Below are positions 31,835 to 43,251 of a DNA stretch of 64,000 bases, one piece after another. The notes beneath the pieces were generated by a model. The model saw only the letters and a program-made list of their open reading frames with translations, had not been told where the DNA came from and did not search any database. Made by a program: the position numbers and the translations under genes. This DNA is from Climacium dendroides (taxonomy: Eukaryota; Streptophyta; Bryopsida; Hypnales; Climaciaceae): assembly GCA_950106755.1 (NCBI GenBank), contig OX467092.1, positions 5,952,001-6,016,000 on the forward strand. Reading direction: 5' to 3'. Position 1 is the first letter of the stretch, and every line of letters begins with the position of its first letter.

Positions 31835-32055
31835 TGGAAGTGTATCAGGAATTTGTATTGGTTCCATTTAGTGAATCGCAGCTTTGCATCTACAACGCCG
31901 TGGATCACAGTGAGGTTTTTGATACTGGAGATGAAGAGAAGAGTGAAGCTCTTCTGATCTTGCCTGAAGGATTTCCAGGCGAATTGGGATTATTTAGTTT
32001 GTATCCTGTATCGTTTGCCATGAGAGAAAATCTAAACTCTCAAGAAGGCTGCTAA

Positions 32056-32598
32056 GAAGTATTGAATAGGACCTCGACATTACATTTATTTTGTTGTTTC
32101 CTAAACTATTCTCCTATTTCTGCTCATGGATGGCAAGTGGTGTGATAAGTGCATTTGGACAAGGGAATGCAATACAATTGGGCAATTTCATTAGAATACT
32201 CCCCAAGTGCCCTCTTTTGACAATTGTGAAATAAGAAACAAACATATACTCCTTTCCTTGTCAGTCCCGATATTCACACATGATGTTTTTTGTGAGATCT
32301 TCTGTACTTTTTGTAGCTCAGTAGGGGCTCCAGAATTAGACTGGCTTGTCAACCCTTAGCAGCCTTCTAGAGAGTCCGAATTTTTTCTAATGAATAGCCT
32401 TGGTTTAGTAGCAAAGTATAGCATTGTTAGCTTTAGCATAAATTACAAGCAAGTGAAATACCATAATGCTCCATCTCAAACATTGTTTGAAATTCTCGAT
32501 TATTGTTTGACATAAGTGGTATAGGTGTATATCAATTTGTGAACCTATTTGTGCTCTGCATCCTAAATCTGGTGTGCTCCGCATAAAAAAAAAGTTTT
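32056..32598. other. No gene seen
   Basis: AT-rich spacer between the F-box pseudogene and the second copy of the segmental duplicate. Confidence 0.5.
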
Positions 32599-32847
32599 AC
32601 TAAAGCTAGTCTACTTTGCAAGTCCCCATCCCCAGTCTAAATACAGTATGACAAAGTGCCTGAGGCCTGGTTGGACCCTGTTGCCGGCCTCTTTTGTTGG
32701 AATGTTCCAAATTGTGCGCTCACATTGACTCCAGACGAGGGTTTACTGGAGCGAAGGAGCAACTGGGGCATCTCACAAGACATTCATTCTCGCCGTGAAA
32801 TAAGTCGACAGCATTCGATCTCTTAGCAATTCGATCTAGAACGGCCA
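32599..32847 (+). repeat. Second copy of the segmental duplicate, interrupted
   Basis: Aligns with 29883-30155 (GTCTACTTTGC, TTGGAATGTTCCAAA, CGATCTCTTAGCAATTC). It is broken at CTAGAACGGCCA by the insertion 32848-36628. The remainder resumes at about 36636 (AATAGGTGGAATTTGAACTC) after a small deletion. Confidence 0.7.
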
Positions 32848-32889
32848 GGGAGGATTGACCCCCTCATTGCCCCTCCCTTGTATGGATGG
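32848..32889 (+). repeat. Left terminal inverted repeat of the Mutator-like element
   Basis: About 40 bp matching 36628-36588 on the other strand with one gap. A 20-bp tandem duplication (CTTGTATGGATGGAGGGATG) follows. Confidence 0.75.
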
Positions 32890-34124
32890 AGGGATGCTTG
32901 TATGGATGGAGGGATGGGGCAATCGCGCGTTCCCTTGGAACCCTTCCAGCCGCCGATAATCACACTCCCCTCCGACCTCCCGCCTCCTCCGCTGCGATTT
33001 TGTGCTCTGTGTTGCGGATTCTAGATCTGTAGCTCTGTGGCGGATTTTCAATCTGGTGCGTCGTTCTTGTTCACGTCCATGCCGACAGTGCGTATTGTCC
33101 GGGGTGTTGTCTCTCTCCAGATGTTTGTTGTGCGGTTCGCTGCTAGTGCGAGAGAGTAATGTGTGCGAGAATTTTTCTTTCTTGAAGTCTGCTTTTCATT
33201 TGCCTATATGCCGATGAAACCCGTGCTCTGTCTTTTCTTTTGAGTATAGAGTCGCTTTCCCAATGCGGTTGTGTCTAATTCAGGATTGATTCTGTGCTAG
33301 ATACATCTTTGAAAACACAAAGCCTCTCACGTCTTCCAAACAAAGACTTTAAAAAAACCCAGAGTCAACACAAAAGTAGAATAAATTCACGTACTCGCTA
33401 AAGCAAGACTCTGGAGATGGTGATGGTTTACACCATTCTACTCAAATTTTTTGAGACAGTCGACATTGTAATACAGAAATGGTAAGGTTGCAGTGCAATG
33501 TAACCCCGCCACGAGAAAAAAAATTCACTCGCTACACTGCACATGGGCGCTAACAACAACGCGGCACACTGCAGATAAACTAAATAAACATGTCTTTAAA
33601 AATCTGTTTTGTGATTTTTGACCATATGTGTATGTAGATTATATAAACTCTGTACAAAATTTGACGTTGAAGAAGAAAACTCCGTTTGCTTACTTGTGCT
33701 GTGAATCTATACCTTGACTGGAAACTTTGAGGCGTTCAGTCGGGGCTGAACTGGGTGATTTAGCCCCAAATCTAGTTCCATTTAGGTCTTGCTGAGAAAA
33801 GGGGGGTGGGGGGAGATTTTTTAGCCTCATTTTTGTGCCACCAGCCAGGGTTAGATTCTTGTTTGGCTTGGGCTAAAAGTAAAAATATTTGGGGTTAATT
33901 CATATTTTGGTAATATGCAATTTTGATGTCTTTTTTATTTTCTAGATGAAATTCATTGACAAACTGGATGAAGTCTATAACATTATGGGATGAATACTTA
34001 TACACAATTGGATGAAATCAATTACAATTGCTGAAATGAAGCATTGCTATAGCTACTTGGAAATCGGAATCCACAATGCAAAAGACAAATTACTAATGAA
34101 CTCATAATCTGTTGCTGAATGGTG

Positions 34125-34218
34125 CATACTTTACTTGTGATTGAAGCCCCAAAACATACATGTAATCTCTCCATACTTTACTCGTGATTGAAAACCCACA
34201 ACATACATGTAATCTCTC
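34125..34218 (+). repeat. Tandem duplication, 47-bp period
   Basis: CATACTTTACTTGTGATTGA starts at 34125 and CATACTTTACTCGTGATTGA at 34172. Both run through ACATACATGTAATCTCTC. Confidence 0.85.
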
Positions 34219-34332
34219 CAATCATCCCTCTCATTGAAAGTAAGTCTTCCTAACTACAAGGCTTTCTCAAGGCTTCAAGATTCAGCTAGTACACCCTGAA
34301 GGCTAAAGTTAAACTGCAATGGTCACAACACG

Positions 34333-34660
34333 TATATGGGGAATTTCGTTAAAATGGCGGCATTCCATGTGCCATTTTCAGACCACCCGTTCTGAATTGT
34401 AAAAATGGCATCTAGGACAGGTATAGTTTTTATGAATCTTGGACTTTTATAGACTTAAGAAATCTATGACATTTATAGATTTCAGATTGCACAATCTGAA
34501 TTGTAAAAGTGACATCTATCACTGCTGTAGATTTCTCACATCTAAGAAAGCTATAAATTTTAGACATCTAAGACGTTTGTACACTTCAGACCATCCGCTC
34601 TGAACTGTAAAAACTGCCAAAGTAGCGGAATTTCGCCATTTTAACGAAATTGCCCATGTA
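34333..34660 (+). mobile_element. Miniature element, family M1, copy A
   Basis: The ends TATATGGGGAATTTCG and CGAAATTGCCCATGTA are inverted, and TTAAAATGGCG follows in both arms. Inside, three short palindromes of the form CAGA-N8-TCTG start at 34379, 34483 and 34587, exactly 104 bp apart, each followed by GAAYTGTAAAA. Non-coding. Nested in the Mutator-like element. Confidence 0.85.
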
Positions 34661-35606
34661 TTAGAAAAACTGTCACTACTACAAGAAGCTCTGCAACATC
34701 ATGAGTTCACAAAAACAAACATCATTAGCAATGACCGTGGAAGAAAAAAAAATTCACATTCACAAAAGTCAATAAGTCAATTTGATAATCACACTTCACC
34801 ACATAACGACTATCATTCTATTAGGAGAGTCATCAAAATTTTTAAAAAAAATCAGAACTCTACCAAGCTTCATAAACAAACGCCCTCAATCTCACATTCA
34901 CTAAAATGGTAGATGAATCACACTAATACTTGGTGCAGTTTTGCTCCTCCCACTCAAATCTCAAATCCCGAATCTAAACAAGCCTTCATTTACAAGAGTT
35001 GTGGGCACGTGAGTGTCACAATGTTGTAGCTCATGTGAAACATGCCATTTCATCATATATATATCCATGCACTTCAAACAAGAAATGGAATACCTTGCAA
35101 GAGAAGCCCTTTTATGAACCAAAGCTCTGTGCAAATTGCAACAAACTCAGGGTGCAGTTGAGGATCCCCACTCCGTCATTCTTGAATTAGAGCAGCCAGG
35201 CGTCCAGGAATTTCGGCATGCAGCATTGGCCTCAGCCCCGCCCTTGCCAATATTGGGCCCTTCACGAAAATTCTCTGGTGCTACCTACAGAAAGCTCAAG
35301 CTCATCCAAACATGAATTTCTTGACCTAAAAAAACCCGCAAGACTAGTAACAAAAGTTCCCTTCCACCTGTTTCACGGACAAGTCTCCAAAAAACAAAAC
35401 ACGAACCAAACTTCAAAACTTACAACGTCCTTGTTTTTTTCAAAAATCTGAAAATCTATTTGCAAAGTTCTAAGGTTGGAAGTTGTAGACAATCTCCAGC
35501 TAGCTACTGCGCAAAACGAGAGTCCGCAAAACATGCAACCACACGGAGCAAGGAGACTTCCAGCCAGTTGAAGGCCCTCTTCATTCCGCACAACGAGGCT
35601 AAGAGG

Positions 35607-35952
35607 CTGTTTCCATTACCCTCCTGGACGTCCAGCTCCTGGAGGGCGGACTGGATGGGAGTCGGATGGCCGGAAGGGAGGTCCAGCTTTCCATTGGAAG
35701 CTGGACCTCCAGGTCCTGGAGGAGCCATAGCCACTCTGGATTTAACATATGGCAAACAAGGCTGTCGTATTCCAAGTTTGGGGGGGTCCAGTGGGGGTCC
35801 AGGCCCTCCAGGTCTGTTTTTCAGCTTCAACAGGCCTGGAGGCTGGAGGGGGACCTGGACGTCCGATTGGAGGTCCAGCTCCCCCTTCCCCCCAACGGAA
35901 ACCGCCTGGACCTCCCGGACCTGGAGGTCCAGGCGGTCAATGGAAACGCGCT
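35607..35952. mobile_element. hAT-like foldback insertion, GC-rich
   Basis: Flanked by CTAAGAGG (35599-35606) and CTAAGGGG (35953-35960), a possible 8-bp target duplication. Both arms begin near GTTTCCATT and continue with CCTGGACNTCCAG-type sequence. The interior is dominated by overlapping CTGGACCT/AGGTCCAG palindromes, which produce collagen-like Gly/Pro frames on both strands. These frames are not considered real proteins. Confidence 0.5.
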
Positions 35953-35988
35953 CTAAGGGGCTGCTTTCCCTCACCCGGCCATACTTAC

Positions 35989-36468
35989 CATGAATGTCCA
36001 CCTAGACAGCTCAGAAACATGACGTGATTTCTAGGAAGCTCACACAGGATCACTGTGGGTTTGACCCCACAGTCTGCTGATCTAGCCTGGGGGGCCAAAA
36101 GTTTCAGAGCTCCCAGTGGATGGCCGCGGCCTCTCGCCATCTCCATCTCCGCGGAAGTGTCCAAGCACGCTAATGTTGGAGCTAACATAGTCGCCGACAG
36201 GTTGTTGCGCTTTTTTACCGTCTGCCTATCAGCACCCACGCTTTATCATTCTGGAAGCACCTTCCGTAGTAGGTAAAAGGGTCCCAGGGCCTCCTCCGTC
36301 CTCCCTCAAAACATGATGGACATGCATGTCGTTTTGGACCCTAGCTTTTCCTCCCCTTTTGGGTCCTTTTCCGGGAGTTTCATGATTCGATCTAGGAAGA
36401 CAGGAAGACCCTCTGATAGACAGTACAGGACTGTAAATATGATGGACGGAATCGCGATCGAGCTGCAA
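35989..36468 (-). other. Captured exon-like sequence inside the Mutator-like element
   Basis: Minus-strand frames at 36468-36229 and 36239-35985 have balanced composition. The second ends at a consensus splice donor (exon end 35989, GTAAGT at 35988-35983). No domain was recognised. It could be a fragment of a host gene carried by the element. Confidence 0.35.
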
Positions 36469-36587
36469 AGTTGCAGCGGAAGAGGCGGGAGAAGCTTTCG
36501 TCTTCTTGCTACAGCCGCTGCTCCTGCTCCTGCTCCCGGAGGAGATCGAAGGTCATCGAAGGAACGGACGGCGGGACAGAGAACCGA

Positions 36588-36628
36588 CCATCCATACAAG
36601 GGAGGGGCAATGAGGGGGCAATCCTCCT
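36588..36628 (-). repeat. Right terminal inverted repeat of the Mutator-like element
   Basis: CCATCCATACAAGGGAGGGG through CAATCCTCCT, complementary to 32848-32889. Confidence 0.75.
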
Positions 36629-37841
36629 TCTAGAACTCCCTGACAATAGGTGGAATTTGAACTCTCTAGAATTGTCAGGAATTTTCGGCAAAAGGTGTGA
36701 GGCCTTGGTGGTAGTCAAAAGGGGATTCTAAATTCTTTTAGAAAGTTCAACTTTTTTCACAAGAAGATTTCGTACATACCTTTAGTTGGAGCAATTCTTT
36801 TTTACAAAAGTTTCCGGGTTTCAAGACCAATAAGTGCATTCTTCATTTCTACATTGATTGATCTAGAAAATCATTTGTTGACCACTTCTTCATTGAAGTG
36901 GGCCTCAACATCCGTACAAGGTTAACCTTGAAACATTGTTAGCATGACTTTGTGGCATTCAAAAGACACTGGAGCAATTATTGGCCTTCTTAGATAAAGA
37001 AAAAAACAATTTTCATCCAATTCTTCTTTGGAGAGTTTCTACAATGGGAGTTGTTTTGGATGGTGTTGGAAATTGTCTCTTGGAGGTATTTCCAACTTTT
37101 CTACACAAGAAGTTGTTGTAAAAATGGATCACGAAATATACTAAACTATAGTATGTTTTGGAAACTTGTTACTATGTGTTTTAGATTTGAAAATTTTCCA
37201 TTAAAATGATGTTTTTTGAATTTGAGTCCAACTCAGGATATGAAGTTCATCTATTCTAGTTTCTACTCTAATTTGAAAATTCAATTTAACATTCCTAAAA
37301 TTGAAATATGTATACCAATTTGAACTTTGGAGATCTTTACAATATCTATTTATTTTTATTTATAGAACAACATGGAAATTTTGTCCACACTAAAATGTTC
37401 TTCAATGTAATGTGCACCTATGGTGAAATTTCTAGAAATTGTGAGAGAATTTACTATTCAATGTGATCTTTCTCTTCAGTACCTCCTCCAAATCCTAATT
37501 TTTTACAAACAAATCAACAATAATTATGGTTTGAAGAAGACATGTAATTTTGTCTCTAAAACATGAAAATAAAAATAAAAAATTTCATTCACATTTAGCT
37601 ACTAATTGGGAGTATTCAGAGTGAAGGAAATTGAGCTAGAATTCCGTAGTAATATGCCCATGTTTCAAGATTTAGTAAAGATTCTATTTTATTAGGAATA
37701 CTCTATTATTTGCATAATAATTCATGGGCTTGTCTTAGCTATGGTAGACAACCTTCTATTATCACTAAATAAGTATTCACTACAATCCCTCTTGCAAAGT
37801 TGCACAATAGTGATGAAGCATTGGGTGGTGAGAACATCCCT

Positions 37842-38242
37842 AGTCCACCTAGTATATTGGCCCTTCCAATGTTTTGACTTGTATATAATTAAAATTTGAA
37901 ATTACTATCATTGAAAGTGATCCAAAATAGACATATAAAAATATTCATACTTAGATATTGGACAACCACTTCAAAAGCAAGCTAAAAGTTAGAAATTGTA
38001 GAAAGTTTGACAATTCATGCTTACCAAAGCCAAATATGGCCAATTGCACTCCAAGTATAGCATGTGATTGACCAAATTTTGCTTTGGTAAGCGTCATTTG
38101 TCAAAGCCTCTATATGTCTAATATTGAACTCTTTGAATGTCTATTTTGGATGCGCTTCTAATGATAGTAATTTCAAGTTTTAATTCTATATAAGTTAAGA
38201 GTTAGAAATACAATTGGAGGGGTAATATACTAGTTGGACATA
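37842..38242. mobile_element. Foldback miniature element with arms of about 110 bp
   Basis: The left arm (CCACCTAGTATATTGGCCCT, TTGAAATTACTATCATTG, CAAAATAGACAT) is repeated inverted at the right (ending GTAATATACTAGTTGG) at about 75% identity. Non-coding. Confidence 0.7.
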
Positions 38243-38293
38243 GGACTATTTATCCTTATGCCCCTTGCATTTCATGCCTATCAATTGGTGTTA

Positions 38294-39217
38294 TTAACCC
38301 TTAAAGGACCAGCATGCGTTTTTTGGTTGTATAGAAATTTTGGGTAGATACATGTGGCTAAAGATTTGCATATTTTAAGCTAAAATTTTAATAGATGGTG
38401 GGGGCAAGGAATATCTTTCAAGTGCACCAAATTTCATGACATTTGGAAATACAAGTCAAAAGTTATGGTCAAATATGTTACTTTTTTCACCGATTGGGCA
38501 ATATGGGCATATCAGAAAAAATTACTCTTTTTTATAAATAAAAATTTGAAATTGCATTTTTATAGTTATATATATGTGAAAAGATTTGAATCATTCCATT
38601 TTGATCACTAAGATGAAAATTATGAGCAATTTTTGTTTGCAGGTAGTTCTAGATTCTCTATTCTAAAATAAACTTTGAAGTCTTTTATCTTACTCAATTT
38701 TCAATATTTAAAAATAAAATAAAATCATAAGATGTAGATTGTTTATTACAACATCTCAACCATTGGAATTGGCACATTTCAATTCCATAACTAAATTCTT
38801 AACAACTTTGTATTTTGAATCATTCTCTACTTTTTTCTACTTACTATTTTTTCCTACATGTTGTACAATTCCAAATGATGTAAAAATTTTCAAGCATATA
38901 GCCAACTTGTCTAGGAAAAAGAATGCGAAGAGGCACCAACATTTTGAACATTTTTTCAAAAGTGAGCTTGTAAAGTGCAACTACCTTGTTTTTTGCAAGG
39001 CCAAAAAAATGATTTTAGTGAATTTGAATGCTTATATCTTGCAATCCACATAGTGAAAATTTCTGATATTTTTACCACATGTTTTCAAGTCAACATACTA
39101 CAAGATCCTATGGTTACATGTGTCAAAAAAAAATTTCAAAAATTTGGTACTTGTACTAGAAATGACAGATTTGGAGCGTTTTCAATGAAAACATAGTGAA
39201 GGAACTTTAGGGGTTAA
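38294..39217. mobile_element. Element with TTAACCC-type inverted ends, 0.9 kb
   Basis: Left TTAACCCTTAAAGGACC and right GGAACTTTAGGGGTTAA are inverted. The frame 38739-39053 inside has no recognised domain. Confidence 0.45.
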
Positions 39218-39533
39218 ATTGCAATAGAAGCAAACCCTACAAGTGCAAGTATGCAATATGTGTGAAACAATGGAACTTATTATTTGTCACAAATGATCAA
39301 TTTTGGGAGTTTGGAATTTATGTTTGGAATCAAAGACCTTGAATTAGCTAGAAGTAATAGAAAAATACAATATCAATCAATTCAAGATCTGCGGCAAATT
39401 ATTACACTTAATCTCTAAAGTAGTTCACTCAAGAAGTCATGCAAAGTTTTGCTACCCACATCTACTTGCACTCTATCATATTGAGTTATAGAGGTATTAG
39501 GTCAATGTACTTACCATAACTCTTTAACCCCTG

Positions 39534-39772
39534 AGCGCCCAGACTGTATTTGCCAAAATTCAGACCCTTCTCAATTCATTCCAATCAAACTATCATGTAA
39601 AATGAGATCCACATAAATTGATTGTACCGATTGATAGTAGAGATAGAGCCGGAGCTATAGGGAAAAAGACACGTCCTTTTATCGTACCATTAAAAAGATT
39701 ATAATGGTCAAACAAGGAGATCTTTAAGTTTTGAGAGGCCATATTTGAGGCACTGGGGTGCTCAGGGGTTAA
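39534..39772. mobile_element. Miniature element with TTAACCCCTGAGC ends, 239 bp
   Basis: TTAACCCCTGAGCGCCCAG at the left pairs with the reverse complement of GGGGTGCTCAGGGGTTAA at the right. Non-coding. Confidence 0.65.
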
Positions 39773-40268
39773 GGAATAAACCATTTTGAATACAAAAGGA
39801 ATGCAAAGGTATCCCAAATACATCAAATCTTGTTTTTTTCATCTATCCATTGAATGAGTAGTAATGTTTCTATTAGTTCTCTAGTATGTGTGCAATATAG
39901 ATTTTCCTAACTCTTTTCAACAAATCTTCAAAGAATATAAGTAGTATGTTTCACCTCAAAAGTAAAATTTTCAATTCAAAGCAAGTCTCTTCAAAAATGA
40001 TTTGAATAAATAATCCAACTAATTAACTATAAATATCATCTGAAGCAAATTGTAAAATTTTGAACTTTAAAGAAAAAATCTTGTAAAGATTGCAAATGTT
40101 TCATCAACAAAGTCAATTTAAGAAGGAACTTTCAATTGTTGGTTTCAAGTTTTATTCATAGATATTAGTTAGTCTAATTATAGATCCAATCATATGGATA
40201 TAATCTATGGGTCATATTTTACTACTCTCGTTTAAAATTCATCATTAAACTATTATTCTAAATTGTTC

Positions 40269-41138
40269 CTAACCCCTAAAGTCCCCAAGGCCATTTTTTC
40301 AATCAAAATCCACTCAAAACTGCCATTTCTATTGCAAAGAGCAAAAAACTTTAAAATTTGTGTTTTTTGCATATCTAACAATAGGTGAACTTGCACTCAA
40401 CTAGTAAAAAAATGTGTGGAAGAAATTAAAAAAAATTTGATAGCATATTTTGCAAAATATTTGCATTCAAAGTGAAAAAAACACCTTGCTAGATTAGATT
40501 TTGACTTTGAATCTTCTAAGCTTGAAATTTTTGTACTATTGATTTTTAATTTTTAAGAATTGAATGGAGAATCCAAAAAAGGTTCCAAAAAAATAAACTT
40601 AATTTTCTCTAATTAAAAAATTATTAAGTAGAAGTAGGTTTAAGATTCAAAGGAAACTATACTCTTAACAACTTTAAGATGGAATTGAAACACACTAATC
40701 TTAAAGATGAGATGTTTCTAATACAAGATCTTAACTTTGTAAAATTCTTTTTTTGAAAAATTGAAAAATTTGAGTTTAGAAGGGATGATCTCATATCCTC
40801 CAAAATAAGATTTTCAATAACTTTCACATCACTAATCTAAATGGAATAAATTAAAGTTTTCCATTTAGACAAAAATACAATCCATGAGAGAAAAAAACTA
40901 TTTTATATTAAGTTTAGAGGGGGGACTTCCTATGCTCTCTGAACTAAAATTTGTACTTATTGTGCCATAACTTTTGCTCCTAGACACCAATAGAAATAAA
41001 AATTATATTTCTAGAAAGCTAATGTATTTTTCTATTTTCAAAATAGTATCAAAAAAGCACAAAAAACATAGAAACTATGGGAGCCTAGCCAAAATCCATT
41101 TTGTCCCCCAAAGGGACAATAGGACTTTATAGGTTCAA
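40269..41138. repeat. Dispersed repeat with TAACCCCTAAAGTCC ends, copy 2
   Basis: TAACCCCTAAAGTCCCC at the left and AGGACTTTATAGGTT at the right are inverted. The interior is homologous to 42375-43251 (CAAGGCCATTTTT near the left end) and to 22466-23046. Confidence 0.65.
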
Positions 41139-42374
41139 ATTACATCTTCATATTTTTATATACTTGAACTATCCATGGTCATTAACCACTTGATTGTTCT
41201 AGAGTCCTCATTCTTTGATGATCATATCTAGAAATTTTTGTTTATAATTTAGAGTAGATTAAGGAATTTTGGAGGTTCTTATTTATAATATATCTTTACA
41301 AAAATTTGAAATGAAATCAAAAGACGAATCCAATCATTCAAGAGTTCAAATTATTAATGTGCCTTGGTCAAACTCAATGTGAGCTCTCAAAATATTTGTT
41401 TATTTCATTCAATATTTATTAATGGAGTGAAGCTTGTCAAATATATTTTTTAATTTATTGCAATTGCTAGCTCTACTTGTTAAAATCTGAACTTCACAAC
41501 AATATACAATTTTATTTGAATTTTCTAGTTTTGAAAGTAATGTTAGATTTAAGTTACCATTATATTATTGATCAAATAAACAAAGTTTTTCTTATTATGT
41601 GTAGTGATTGATATAATTTTTCATATATTTTTCCCTCAAAAATCACTAAAAATTTGATTTTTCAACCAGTAAATTGGAAAAGATCTATATTTCTATTGAT
41701 TTTTTATTTTTTGATATAAAAATATCAAATTTTATTTTTTTAACAATATAAAGAATAATTAAGCAAGAAAGTGGTAATTTGACTTGAATGTAATTTAATT
41801 TTTGAATTTTTTTAATCAATTTCTTGCAAATTCATAGCCCTATGTTTTATTCCTACAGTAAAGTCTTAGAAGAATTTCCAAAATATTCCATTGAATTTTT
41901 TGGTTATATTTACCAAATTTTTTTTCTCATTTGATTCTAAATATTGTAGCAAGTAATTTCTTTAATAAAATCACTTGAATTTTTATTTATTTTTAAAACA
42001 TATAGTTTTAAGCAACATAAATATAAAATTAAAAATTGTATACAATTTGAAAGGTCAACCTAAACTAAGACTCATCTAAAAGACCTCATTGAACTTGATG
42101 AACAACTTTGAAATGAAAGTTGTCTTGTCCACCATGAGCTCTTGTATTAAACAACATTATCTAATTCACAAAATCTAAACTATAAATGTTTCAAGAAGGT
42201 AAAGTCAACCGTCAATAGATAAAGTCATTAAACAAATGTCATTCAAAGTATGCATCATTTGGATATTCATTACATTGTTTCAAATAGATTGTTCATGTTG
42301 ATTTATTAATGAATACACAATCAATTATTGGTGTTTTATTCAATTGAATTTTCAAAGTGGATATCCTTCAATAA

Positions 42375-43251
42375 TAACCTCTGAAATCCCAAGGCCATTT
42401 TTCCATCAAAAATCATTTAAAACAACCATTTTCAATGCAAATACCAAAAAATTTAAGTATTTCTTAATCATGTTTAAGTATGGGATCTTACACTACACGA
42501 GTACAAAAATGTTTGGAAGAATTTCAGAAACTTTAACTGTATCAATCACAAGATATATAATCTAATTAGCCTAATTAGATTATAAGACTTTGAATCCTTT
42601 TAATTAAAACTTTTTATACTGGATATTATAAATTTCAATTTTTTAATGTTGAAAAGCTAAGTTGAAAGTTCAGGAATTAAAAAAAAGAAAAAGCTCTATA
42701 TGTTATTATTTAAAAAATTGTTGAGCTAAAATAGATTTAAAAAAGAAAGAAAATCTAAATTGTAGATTGCAATGGGATGGAATTGAAATATATTAATCAC
42801 AATACTTACATTGTTCTTGAAAAAAAAATCATAAACAACTATTTTTTTGAAAAATTATTAAAATTGAGTTCATAAACAAATCCAATACATTATTTTTTCA
42901 AAAATTAGTTAAGATTGTCCACTACACAAAATACTCTATAACTTTGAACATTATTTATTCAAATGGAGTAGATCAAATCTTTCCATGTAGACAAAAATAT
43001 AATCTATAAGAAAAAAATTAAATAAATTGTTTTAAATTTTAATTATTGCCTGCCGTTGCCTATTTTGGGTTTATTGTGGCATAATTCTTGCTCTTGGGCA
43101 TTGATTGAAATAAAAATTATATTCCTAGAAAACTAATTAATTTTTCAATATTGAAAAAAATCCTAAAAATCTTTCTATAAAATGATATCATAGGTACTTG
43201 CTCAAAACTTTAAGAGTCCCTTGAGAGGAGTTTTAGGACTTTAGGGGTTAA
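42375..43251. repeat. Dispersed repeat with TAACCCCTAAAGTCC ends, copy 3
   Basis: TAACCTCTGAAATCCC at the left and AGGACTTTAGGGGTTA at the right are inverted. Same length class (877 bp) and interior as copy 2. Confidence 0.65.

Larger units (their letters stand above)
30630..32055 (+). pseudogene. F-box/kelch pseudogene with an internal inverted segment
   Basis: 30665-30960 corresponds to the F-box half of the intact gene (46708-47005; CTCTCCAAGGGCTGGAAAG matches CTTTCCAAAGGCTGGAATT) but has a 1-base deletion and stops. At about 30945 it jumps into an inverted copy of a kelch segment (30945-31187), then resumes at GATTTGTTCAAGCAATTTCT and follows the intact gene to about 32010. The kelch part has further stops and frameshifts: the codon after MYVD is TAG, and the GGGCCAGTTACC part is deleted near 31717. 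The tail matches up to LPEGFPGELGLFSL. It is unambiguously a pseudogene but could be transcribed. The small first exon was not found upstream. Confidence 0.85.
32848..36628. mobile_element. Mutator-like (MULE-type) non-autonomous element, 3.8 kb
   Basis: Ends are inverted repeats starting RGGAGGATTG, with CCCCCTCATTGCCCCTCCCT and TATGGATGG following; weaker similarity extends about 170 bp inward (CCTCCGCTGC). CTAGAAC occurs on both outer sides (32835-32841 and 36630-36636), consistent with a decayed 9-11-bp target duplication. The paralogous uninterrupted site at about 30142 confirms insertion. No transposase was found. The interior holds gene-like exon sequence with a splice donor, a hAT-like insertion and a miniature element. 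A gene-fragment-carrying (Pack-MULE) element is the best reading. Confidence 0.6.

Noticed and set aside
35504..36027. Collagen-like Gly/Pro-rich frames on both strands
   Set aside because: They arise from overlapping CTGGACCT/AGGTCCAG palindromes of an inserted foldback sequence. Simultaneous open frames on both strands indicate composition, not coding.
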